Shown here piece by piece: positions 22,896-34,100 of a stretch of 64,000 bases of DNA. Made by a program: the position numbers and the translations under genes. Under the pieces are notes generated by a model, which did not search any database, was not told where the DNA came from, and was given only the letters and a program-made list of their open reading frames with translations. Source of the stretch: Mesostigma viride (lineage: Eukaryota; Streptophyta; Mesostigmatophyceae; Mesostigmatales; Mesostigmataceae); assembly GCA_009746045.1 (NCBI GenBank), contig RPFO01000104.1, positions 7,092,750-7,156,749 on the forward strand, in the 5' to 3' direction. How positions within the stretch are numbered: the stretch's first letter is position 1; every line of letters begins with the position of its first letter.

Positions 22896-24635
22896 CCCGT
22901 GTTTTTTTACAACGCGATGTAATCTGACACGTGGCAAACCTATTGAACATGCGATTTTTGGTCTGAAACTTTCAACATAGGTCAGAAACATCTCATAGAA
23001 TTCAAGAAAAAATCCTGGTATTTTTGGTATTTTTTTGGTGACAGCTGCAAACAAATATGTACCACTGAAATCAGGCATTTTCGCGGGACGAAGGTGAAGA
23101 CGACGGCGATGGCGGCAGGTAGATCTCGCCAGTTTTCGCGCGAATTTCAGTGGCTGTTGCGTGGCACGACCATGATGATGCGTTCAAAGGTTGATAATTA
23201 GGTTTCTACGAGTTTGTTGAGGTACTGGGGCAAAGGAAATGTAGTTTTTTCCAGTTTCTCACCCAACTTTCATGCGGAAACCCTGGAAACCGGCATACAT
23301 ATTATTACGTCAAGACTCGGGGCTCTTTGATATTATTACGTCAAGACTCGGGGCTGCTGCGGCACCATGCTTGGTATTTCCATGGTGCTTCGACTTCTTA
23401 ACACATGTTTATTCATGCCGAACGCCCGGACTCTTGGCTAAACCGAGATTTGTGCAGACTTTTATTGGGTAGCTCCGGGCATGATGGTGCCTGCAAATAG
23501 TGTAAGGTGTGACCGTGGCTATTGCTACGGTATGCTGTATTTTCCTGGAAATGGCCTCTGCCACCGGCTCAATGGTACTTGCAGGCGTAAGTATATATAT
23601 CGTGTTTCTACCTAGTTTCTGCCAGTTTTCCACTTATTTCTACCGAACTCTGCCCAGCCTCTCTAAGACCGCCATCCTACTCGACGTTGCTTGCATGTCA
23701 GCCATAGCAGGTTGCAGTTGTGCAGTATTTAGGTGCTGTATACGTCGTCAAGCCGTGCATATATCGTGAGGATTGGATGTTGATGGTTTATACTGCGTTG
23801 ATTGTGCAAGAAGATCAGCTAGGTGCCCATATAATCATGGTGTATAATCATGTGTTGTTAGCATCTTGCCACCATTTGCTAGCGCATGCATTCCAGCGTC
23901 ATCTTTGCCTGCATGTAAGCTCATGGATCACTCAACCTATCCAAGCCTTGCATTACACGTGAGCTCTTTCTTTCAGTATTGCACGCGTTATGGAATGACA
24001 ACCCAGCACCTCCGTTCCCACGAGGCATGTGCTCAACACGTTGTGAGAGTGGATGATGCTTTGGCTATGGCTGCCTGATTCAGTCATATTAGGTCATCTG
24101 GAGTCATGATGTTTGATGCATGTTTGATGCTGTATAACGTTATACAACACCTATTTTCAACGTTTTGACCCTCCAAGCTCGCTATGGCCCCGTTTATGGG
24201 GCTCGTGGCGTTGCGTCATGTTGTGAAGGGCTCTCATTTTTCCCACTGCGTTGTACTGCGTTGTAATTGTGATGCTAATGAAAAATAGCTCCAGTGGCCC
24301 AATGGGCCTGAGTTTTGTTTCACAGAGCCTGCATATGTTGCCCATAGCTCGTGCAAGAAGCCAGATTTTTTTCATGAACCATTTGTGAATAAGCACATGA
24401 CTTGTGACCTAGGGTCAAGAAATCGCGGTCATGGTCAGACCCCCCTGTATTCAAACCAGTGTATCTCTCTAATGAATTAGCATTTTGTAGGTCTGAGTAG
24501 CTCAAAAAATCCTTTGATTTGTGGGCTTTCAGGAAAGTATATACATGACCATTAAAAAAAAATCCTTAGTTGCTATACGCGTTCTAAAAAAAGCTTACAA
24601 CGCGATATATCGCGTTCTAATTAAAAAAACACGGG
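22896..24635. mobile_element. non-autonomous piggyBac-like element, 1740 bp
   Basis: Flanked by TTAA at 22892-22895 and 24636-24639. Terminal inverted repeats start CCCGTGTTTTTTTA on both ends (14 bp perfect), with a subterminal AACGCGAT also inverted. The flanking sequence closes up to GGCATATGGCTG-TTAA-TACATTCTAAG, which matches the uninterrupted LINE 3' UTR, so the insertion boundaries are exact. TTAA targets with CCC-initial TIRs are the hallmark of piggyBac. No transposase ORF is visible inside, so it depends on an element elsewhere. Confidence 0.88.
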
Positions 24636-25299
24636 TTAATACATTCTAAGCTACTTCCTGCAAGGGTGGGAATGTAAACAACACTTGCTCGCGGTGCACC
24701 AGGGCACCTGCATCCCCATGATCTATCAAGCTCATATGCCCAGCTAAGGGGGAGCCTGTCATGGGGGGGGAAGATCGATCAGCATGGCTATACAAGAGCT
24801 AGAGCGTGGCATCTTGCAGCGCAGAGAGCAGCTCTCTGCATGGGCACAGCATAACTAGATAAAGCTAGGCATCATCTTGAGTGTGGCACATCATGGGCAT
24901 GCACACATGTACATGGCTAAATAATGCTCATGAGTCAGCTGGTATAGTGCCCGTAGGAGGCATACATGTACATCATCAATCAGAATGTACATGGCAACGG
25001 TCTATCTATTCTACACTACTACTGCTGTATTCCCCTAAGCTGGGGCGTCTGGAGTCGCTGGGGGCGCCGGGGTCGCATGCCATGGCTTGTGGCCGACATG
25101 TAGATGGTCGCCCCCTTCCAGTACACCGGCTGCCCCGCCTTGGTCTCCCGGAGCTGGAGGTAGGTCGGCCATAGCTCCCGTCGCCGTTGTTGCTGCGCCA
25201 GGGTCAAGTCGTCGTCAAGGGTGAAGTGAGTCTTCTCGAGCCGCTTGCGGCGTCGATCTGAGAAAAGAAATATTGTCCGCCGGTTTCTTAAAGGTGCAT

Positions 25300-25655
25300 G
25301 CCATGGTGTTATTATATGCCGTGTGCATGCAGGGTCATGCATGTGATCAGGGCGCATCGTTCGAGCCTTAGGCTATGGCATCGGCACGCACGGGCACACT
25401 CCAGTCAGCTAGTAGTTGGCATATAAGTTAGCATGTAGTCCAAGTTGGCATACTAGCATGTAGTCCAACACACATGTCGTAGTTGTCTCACTTCGGGCTG
25501 AATATGGCTCCTTTGTGGCCTTTCCGAGCTTGGCACTGGATTCGTTCGGTTGTCCCCACCGTCGCATCAAGTGCTACATTCTACATGATGTTTTCTGGCA
25601 TACGTGGGCCTTTGGTAATCACTCGGCACATTTGAAAGTGATGTTCTACGGGATT
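25300..25655. other. short unique stretch between LINE insertions
   Basis: Nothing recognised. It separates the transposon nest from the next LINE. Confidence 0.5.
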
Positions 25656-25668
25656 TTGCCCTTCCACC

Positions 25669-27042
25669 ACAGCAGCTGCAGCATCCCCGCAGAGCAGCAA
25701 CTCCCCCAGCACGGACTCCATCCGAGCTGCAGTGGCGGAGCAGCTGGCGCTGATGGCTGAGCAGCTCGCCGCCCTGAACGCGCCTGACGGCCCACTCAAC
25801 ACTCTCTCGGCCAAGGTCAACAACATTGAAGCCAGAGTCGCCCTTAAGCTCCAGGCTGCCTCAGTTTACTGCTACGCAAGAGCACATTGCCACCAAAGTT
25901 TCCGAGGCCACAGCCACTGTGACCACCCGCCTTAACCACCAGGTGGAAGGCCGAGTCGGCCAAGGCACCGTGAAACTTGACGGGCAGTTGCTGCCAAGGT
26001 AGACGCCCTGGCCACGCAGGTCCCCGAGATCGCCGAGCGAACGGCCACCATCGCCTCCCAACCTGCTGGTAGGGCTAGCGATGACCCCCGGCTCGACTCG
26101 CGCCTCCTGGGCGGACCTGCTCAAGAGCCAGGCATCCTCTACCACGACCGCCATCACCACCAAGCTCCAGGAGCTGGAAGACACGCGCCGCGAGGCCGCT
26201 GACCGCGACCGTCGCCGCTGCCCGGTCATCCTCAGGCGCTTCCGGACATGCTGCCGGAGGAGACCCCAGACTCTCTTCTCGACGAGCTGAAGAAACAGCT
26301 CTTGGCGCGCATGCAGCTGCCAGGTGCGATACTGCAGGGCGCCTACCGCCTGCCCCATCCACGGGCCAAGGCTGGGCCCCCTCCAGTGGTCCTCACCTTC
26401 AGCGACATCACAGCCCGAGTTCGGTTCCTCTCTCGCCGCAAGAAGCTGGTGGACACCTCCTGGTCGCTTGACGACGACCTGACGCCAGCCCAGCAGCAGC
26501 AACGCCGCGATCAGTGGCCCGACTACATCCGCCACAAGACCAACCCCGAGAAGCCCCAAGTGTACTGGCGGGGCGGGGACCTCTATGTCAACAAGAAACT
26601 GTGGAAGCCCCCCCGGGCTTCCCCGGGATAGAGCACTCCAGCTAGTTGTCTAGATGGGGGCAATCGATGATGGGATAGCTTAGGCATTACAGCACTTGAA
26701 ACGATATTAGCGCACAGCGTTTTAGTACCTTCAATTAGCTCTGGCACCTTGTGGCCATCAGCTTGCGCCTTAATTAGCCGACGTCTTGAGCCCACCTCAC
26801 ATTTGTAGCATAAGCTATGCGTCAGCCTACCTATATGGTATTGCACTGGTTGTATTGCACCCACAGTGTTGCGCCCCGGCACCATGCCGTGGAGAGAGCG
26901 CTCTGTGGCCTGCCCACCTGCGGCAGTGAGAGAAGCTAGGGCGCCCTCCCTCCTTCTCACTGTGTATATAGGGTTGAAGGTTCCTTTACTCTGTATTGGC
27001 ACCCACGTGACGCAGTCACGTGCTTATTAATTAATTAATTAA
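25669..27042 (+). mobile_element. second L1-like ORF1-only LINE type
   Basis: Perfect 13-bp TSD TTGCCCTTCCACC at 25656-25668 and 27043-27055. The 5' part is a coiled-coil-like ORF1 in broken frames; the 3' part is an open ORF1 C-terminal domain to the stop near 26631, then a ~410-bp 3' UTR. The 3' end differs from the other LINE type: a perfect CACGTGAC-GCA-GTCACGTG hairpin, then a TTAA tail. No reverse transcriptase is present between ORF1 and the tail. Confidence 0.85.
25732..26631 (+). pseudogene. L1-like ORF1, frameshifted
   Basis: The start (MAEQLALMAEQLAALNAPDG) is typical of an Ala/Leu-rich coiled coil. The frame is lost near 25860 and again before 26248, where the C-terminal domain resumes with AYRLPHPRAKAGPPPVVLTF, FLSRRKKL and SLDDDLTPAQQQQRRDQW. 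It is homologous to the ORF1 copies at 21610 and 62904 but diverged. Confidence 0.75.
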
Positions 27043-27055
27043 TTGCCCTTCCACC

Positions 27056-27480
27056 GTGTGCAGTTTCCTTGGACGTACGTTTGGAAACATGATGGCTAAT
27101 GTAATGACTGGCAATTAGCTAGACCTTATCGATCGGTGGCTTTCCACATTCGGGTATTTCCTCGATCGTCAACAGTGGGAGAGCAGTCGCAGCAACGGTG
27201 CTCACCACTAGACACTCCCGGCCGGTTGGCCGGGCTCGAAACACACGCGCCGGCCCTGATCACTTGAGCAAGATGTTTCCGGCCCGTACCGTCTAGGTCA
27301 TCTAGTCGCTCGTGGACAGTTAGTTAATTAATTAATTAATTAATTAATTAATTAATTAATTAATCAATCAATAGACACGTGACTGCGTCTTGGCATTAGC
27401 AAGCTAGCCATAATTTCAATGAACACGGCTACACATTTTAATTCATCTCCATTCATATCCATAATCCTGATCGAACAACT
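27056..27480 (-). repeat. dispersed repeat R, inverted copy with a LINE-tail insertion
   Basis: Reverse complement of 9600-9905. The alignment is broken at about 27316-27396 by a long (TTAA)n tract plus ~30 bp reading AGACACGTGACTGCGTC, the end of the second LINE type, so a minimal LINE tail landed here. No clear TSD was seen. Confidence 0.7.
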
Positions 27481-27904
27481 AGGCCAGCTCGATCCTCGTG
27501 AGCTTCGATCGCATGCAGCTGTGGCTTAATTGCCTAGCTCCGGGCATGAGGGAAGATGGGCCGGTGCATGATCAATAAGTACTCCTGTGCATGCTCACTT
27601 TACCGAGTGTAAACAAAAAAAAGGTTGACTGAGCCCACGGGACGCGTGATTAAACAAATTGATAGCTGATTTTATGCACGCGCAGGTTAGCATACAGCTT
27701 AAATTACTGGCTTATGTTTCTTGTCGCATGCCCGGGTTGTGGGTGAACCCTGGGTGAGCTCGCCCCTAAAACCCCTGAGGCTCTGGGAGGGGCCTACATA
27801 ATCTCCCAGTTAAACCAGCAGCTCTGATTGACTTCCAAGCCTATCTGTGCCCTCTGGACGGAACGATTGGGCAGCCTCACTGCATCCGCTATGCTTTCGC
27901 TACT

Positions 27905-28060
27905 TCCTGTTGTATTGCGCCCACAGTTGGGCCTGCATGCAGAGAGAGTCAAACCTCTGTGGCCTGCCCACCTGAGGCAGTGAGAGGAGCTAGGGCACCC
28001 TCCCTCCTCCTCGTGTCTAGGGGTCGAGGGTTCCTTTATATATACCCACGTGACACAGTC
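27905..28060 (+). repeat. LINE 3'-end fragment (second LINE type)
   Basis: Third copy of the 3' UTR sequence seen at 26850-27010, ending in CCCACGTGACACAGTC with the hairpin decayed and no TTAA tail. It lies just downstream of the ABC1-like kinase stop codon. Confidence 0.65.
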
Positions 28061-28169
28061 TAAGAATTAAATGATTCTTGTCGCATGACTGAGCTTGCGC
28101 TGCAACCTCAAGGCAACCTCAATCCAGAATTTTTTCCCCCGTGGGGCATAAATATACGCTATGCGACAC

Positions 28170-31100
28170 CTACACAAACACCTCCTTGATGAACCGGGCC
28201 GTCATGCGGCCCAGCAGCCGGTTGAGCAGCCGCGGCATGAAATCGGTGGCCACATTGCCCATGTATGGGAGCAAGTCGCGTAGCACAAGCGGGTCTAGCA
28301 GCAGCTGCTGGAGCCCTCGGATGCTTGACGCCTGCTGGCTGTTGCCGCCATTCTCTGCCAAAAAGTCGGTGATACGTCGCAGGTTCATGATGAGCTGCTC
28401 GTCCTCGGACGAGAACTGGGGTGCGAGCCGCAACGAGCGGACCGCGCCGGGGATGAGCACGGGCACGCTCATGTTCTGGATGCCCAGCTGGCGCACGAGG
28501 TCCATGAGCTGGCGGCGCGAGAGCGCGTCAATGCTCTTAACCAGCTCGTCAATGACCAGCTCCCGGAAGAACTCGCCCTGCGGGCTGAAAATAAACCGGA
28601 GTGCCTCACGCGTCACATTGGCATGCGACGGTGACGTGGCCATCATGGACGATGCCGCCCCGGGCAACGCGGGCAGCAGTGGCGCCAATGGACCAGGAGG
28701 GAACAAGGGTGGGAAACCAAATGGGTTGAGAGGCGTGCTGGCGGTGCTGCCAGGGAGCGGGAGTGGGAACGTGGACGCCCAGCTGGTTGCAGGCACATCG
28801 CTAGATGAGGACTGGGAGGAGCGAGATGGCAGCAGGGGTTGGGACTGAGACGATGGCAGCGACTTTGTGGGGGTGGGCGCTTTCCCTAGGTCGCCCATCG
28901 CGCTGCGTGAGGACATCCCGAAGCTCTCAAACGCCTCCAGCACATCCAATAGCCGCTCCACGTTCAGCACGTTCTCCTGCGCACAAGAAAACAGAAAAAA
29001 GACACGAGCCAGACACAAATAAGACACAAACAAGAAACAAACAAGACACAACAAATTAAGGACATATATGACAAAAATTAGAATAGATGATAGTAACTAA
29101 CATACAAGTTCTGCGGCTTCGCCCGCGACATTAGAGCTTGTACTTTTTGTGGCCGGGGAGGGAGCCCCTGCTAGGGAGATGTGTGACACCACGTACCACC
29201 GCCGCCGAGGGCCAGGTGGCGCTAGCCCCGCCAAAGAGCGCGCACTAGCGTTGGTTCGACCACAATCACGCAGGTTTGGCGAAAAGGGTGAAGAAAAAAA
29301 AAGAAACGAATAAAACGCGACGTCCAGCAAGGTTCGAGCCCATAACCTCATACGTTTATTCAATATAGAGAGCTACATATAGTGTCATGCCTTGGTCCCT
29401 GAACTCTACGTAAAGAGTACATAGCGAAGTTGCACAGTATGTACATTGCAACATAGGGACAAATTGCGCAACCGCGCAGTGGACGGAGCTCGCGAACTAC
29501 CGTAGTGGTCAAGATCACTTTGCGACGAACTACTTTGCGAATCGACCTCGCAAACTGCTTTTCATGGGCTTCATTTTGGGTCGCAAACTTCAAATGCTAC
29601 CGCGTCGCGCCTGCGCCGTGCCGCACGGCCCCAAGTAGACAAGTCATGAACTGAGTATGTACATTGGCTCACCTTCCATGGCCGCACCGGGCCACTCAGG
29701 GCCATGCCCGGCCCTATATTATAGCTCATCAGACTAATCAGTGCATGATAAATCAAAACACTTGGGTAGGCGAGTACCTAATCATTCATTAAGCTGGGTA
29801 CCAGCCACTGACCATACACAAGTCCATGGGCTCGCAAACCTAAAACTTTGCCTTCATTTTGGGTCGCAAATTATAAATTTCACCCTGCTTTCGGGTCGCA
29901 AAGTAGGTTTGTCGCAAAGTGATCTTGACCACTACGGTACTCGCGGAGTTCAGCTCCAGATTGACTGCTGCGCCTGCACGGGAGCGCGATGCGCGCGGGG
30001 TTGAGTGACCTCGCCAACCCCGCAGAAAGCAGGGAACAACCCGCTTATACACAACACAGGCTAGACGTGCATAACATCGGCGGACCATGGGTTAAAAGCC
30101 CTCAGCAACCCGCTTTCAGGCGGTGGAGCAGAGGAAAATCCACGTGTGAGCTTCCTTCACGTTTGTAACTGGTTCCTCAATGGAAAGTTTGGTCCAACAG
30201 CCCAAAAGTTTGCGACGGTTATATCTGGAGCTCGCGAACACAGGGCATCGCAGAGTTTGGCTCCTGCCGCAATCTGGTCATACGGACCTCTGCCAAATGG
30301 CTCATCTGGATGTAACGCACAAAAACCCTGATAATATGGACGCCTGATCATATGGTTTGACCTTTTCGTGATTGGTCGCAATGAAATTGCGCGCAGCTCA
30401 TTCGTCAAGCGGACTGACGTCGCGCCGCTGAGTGGATGGAGCCGAAAGCCGTACGAAAGAGTGTTAGCTAAATTTGTGGCAAGGCTGCATTTTACAAGCT
30501 TAAGTATATCTGTTGGTACTAAGAGCATCAGCAACCCATTTGCAAGGAGCGGTGGCCAGACACGAGGGCAGGTCCACGGCATGATGGTAACACCACCAGC
30601 GGCTAGTGAACCACGGCCAATAACATTTTAGTAGTATCATGGACAATCACGGGCTGCCACAACGCAGCACTTGTTCTCGTTCTTGCAATCACAATTGCGC
30701 AGATCCGATTGTCACCAACAGGAGGGCGTGCACGTGAGTGTGGTCCTGGTAACCAAACACTTGCCCAAGCAAACGTCACGGGCAGCCTGCCCAGCTACGC
30801 ATAATCAAAATCCTGTCACGCCAGTTCAGCACTAAGGACCGTAAGTGGTACCATTAATGACCCTCCATGCCCGGGTCACGTTACAAAAAGAAATTCTGAG
30901 ATAATTTGATCCCACCCCCATCTCACAGGTGAGACAAACTGTCAGGCCGTTCAGAACGTTGGATCAGCAGCACGCATATCGCATTTGGCATTGATTGCCT
31001 GCGTGCACCCATATCTGCACACGCCACTCCACCATCATGGTATCCCCTGCCTAGTATTTTATTTATTTTGAGGGGGGTGGCCTGGTCAATTACGATTCGA

Positions 31101-34100
31101 CATCCTCGTGTCTGCATGCAAGAGTCTGGGCATGGCTCCAACTCCCCCTGATGATGGGCTAAGCAGGAAACAGAAGTGCGACCCAAAAACACACAGACAC
31201 TCAGACACCCACACAGACATCAGGAAGTGATAGACATCTTCTGTACAAAAGGGGGACAAAAACAAAAAGTTTTGGGGGCCAAAAGTAAATTGCCCTGCCC
31301 CCCCACATTTCCATAGATGGTTTGGCCCTCACCTTGCCATAGATGGTGTACTTGAGCGCCGCTCGCAGGCGGTCCGACTTGTCGGTGAGGAGCCGCTGGC
31401 AGACGTCACGAGAAGAGAAATCATGGGCAAGAGAGCCCACACAAGGCGAGGGAAGAAGGGACACGAACAAGGTGGGGGATGAAAAGGCACGTTCCAATGT
31501 GAGCTGGTGGATGATGCGGGAGGGAAAACAGCAGGAGAAAAAAGACAAGGACAGCTTGCGATCATATCAGACGAATACATCCGAGAGTAAAGACCATCAC
31601 GAAGCACGTGGCTCGCACCTGCGCACTAGAGTGGTCAGCCGCCCACTTCCATGCGCAACGTAAAAGTGCGCCGCTTTGTGCTCACCTAAAAAGGCTCGTT
31701 TAATCAGGTAAAAGCTAATCTCAGGCAACATGGCACTGTGCAAGGGTACGCCAGCGCAGGTGCCTTAAAATTGCTCAACGCCTAAGCTCATCCTAATGCA
31801 GTGGATCATACAAACAAAGTTGCGGCACCTGCGCAGTACCACGCTTAGCACACAACTTGGCTCAATGTGAGGTTTCATGTGAGGGATACCCTTTTTGCCA
31901 GACTTCTAGGAGCACTGCAAGTACCAACACCTGGCCCTAACCTCTGCGATGCAGGTCATGCCAGTACAAACACGGCAAATACTAAGGAATACAACACTAA
32001 CACCCGGCGCTCACCTGCGCGATGTAAGGGTAGGCCTCATCCACAATCGCGAACTCCGGGTTGCCCACCAGCGCGATGCCCTCAAGCACACCGATCGCGC
32101 GGATGATGAGCGCAAAGTAGGGCGGGATACGGAACGGGTAGTCAAATGTGATCTGGGCCAGGTCCGCCGCCAGCTCTTGGAAGTCTGCGGGGGGGAGGTG
32201 AGAGGGGAAGATGGCCAGGCCGGGGGCACGCGACAGCAACCAGTGAGAGAAACCAGTCAGGAAATGTGGTCCTACTATAAATAGGTAGTTGCGCCACCAG
32301 CTGGTAGAAGACTGAGGGTGGGCATGCAGGAGCATAGCAGCACTAAGCGATGCATAAAACATCCAGAAAATAGGTCGGTAGGTCAGGCGTGAGCAGCTGG
32401 ACGTCTGCGCATGAAAACAGAGACAGCAACTAGTGACATATACGCAGCCAACCATCGGAAGATTACGAAACAGGAGGTAGGGAAACGGATACCCATGCTT
32501 TATCTTCCTCCCCGCCCACCCTCCACCCCCACCCAACCTCTCTCACCACCCCCCACGTACTGATGTTTTTCGCGCCGCCCCCCTCGAGTGCCTGGTCAAA
32601 CACCTTGGCCAGCACGGGCAGGATGGGGGACAGGTCAACGCCCTCCGGGATGAACTGCAGCTTGACAAAGTCCTCCACAATCAACTCGTAGTCGCGGTGC
32701 ATCAGGTGGCTGATCGCCTCGATCATGCCGTACTTGATCTCGTCGTCAATCTCCGTCATCAGGCCTGGCGGGGGTTGTCCAACATTCGGCCAGACAAGCG
32801 AGGGAAACAAGGGGATCGCAGGGAATGGGGGGGAGGAAAGGGGAACGAGGGGAAAGAGGGGACGTCCTCAATCTCTGTCATCAGGCCTGGGGGGGGGGTT
32901 GTGCGGATAGCCCGGAAATGGGGCCATGCACACCATGTCTCCTACAGTCGCGAAATCCTGCAAGAGGTCCTGTGTTTGTACCGAATCTTTCACTATGTAG
33001 CAAATGCATAGTATGAAAAGGAGCTCTTGGGCGCACCAAAGTACCCAACCAAAAAAGGGCAACAAACAGCCATATCTAGAACACCAAGAAAGCAAGCTCC
33101 ACAACAAGGCGCCGGACGCACCGTAGTCCACATCAAGCAAGGCCCGTCCACAAACCATACGGACTGTCTCTCTATATATGAGGACTGTCCTCACCCCTTG
33201 CTGGGCGCACGATCGTCCATGCAAACCAAGGGCAATTGAAACGCACCGAAGTCAAGGATGGCGAGCCGCCCGTCGGGCGTGCGGATGAGGTTGCCCGGGT
33301 GGGGGTCTGCGTGGAACAGGCCGGTCTCCAACAACTGGCAGATGGCACAAGGCACACACACAGCCGGCCAGATCACACATGTGCATGTGGAGCAGAAAGA
33401 ATATCAGAAAAAAAAATAGCAGCAAGGACGCAGCATAGCGCAATACCCACCAGCGCAGCCTGAGACCCAGTACATGGCGTCTGGGAGCAAACAACGGTAC
33501 AACACCTGGCAGTGATCAACGCCTGGCACGTGGACATCTGGGGCACGCTGTGCTCGTGTGCTGTGCATGCTCATGGTATACAAGCTGTGCACACGGTGTG
33601 GGTGGACGGCGCCACAGTTTTAGGGGAATTGCGAGCAAGGACAAGACCGAAGTGGCACCGGTGGACGACGCAGACAGCGGCTGGTTGTCAAACCAAGCTT
33701 ACGTGGGGCACCAGCAGGACGTATGTCGCCCAACAACAGACACGCGTTCTGGACCAACAGTACCACATCAAGAGCAACGGAGCCGGCAGTCTTAAAAATA
33801 ACTTGACTCCATTCCCACATGGACTCGACAAGGATCATGGTGCGATGGGAATGCAATGATGCAGGGTGATCGCAGCCCCAAAATCATCCATAAACATTAC
33901 ATTCTTGGGGTGCACCCATCAGGGCCTGCTGACGTATCTATATCGCATCAACCAGGGAAGCCTCCCACCCACCATGCCGCCCCTCGAAGCGTTAGCGATC
34001 AGGATTATACCTTTCTCGTGCATCCAGCAGCGCTGAAAGGTATTCCCTTCAACAACCTGTGCTCTGAAACCTTTCCCCAGCTCCCACAAGGGCATGCCAA

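Larger units (their letters stand above)
21552..25293 (-). mobile_element. minus-strand ORF1-type LINE, host of two later insertions
   Basis: The 3' end on the minus strand is at 21552-21598, with TTAA tail and hairpin. After removing the insertions at 21610-22864 and 22896-24635, the 3' UTR continues 24636-25018 and the ORF1 C-terminus occupies about 25019-25293. The element is 5'-truncated there. A short candidate TSD, GTGCAT, lies at 21546-21551 and 25294-25299. The 3' UTR matches the uninterrupted copy at 22423-22864 throughout, so the reconstruction of order is firm; the 6-bp TSD is weak. Confidence 0.75.

Noticed and set aside
28141-28848. 235-aa plus ORF
   Set aside because: Antisense to the last kinase exon.
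29325-29345. tRNA from GGTTCGAGCCC
   Set aside because: Good B-box match, but the upstream sequence has no A box or cloverleaf.
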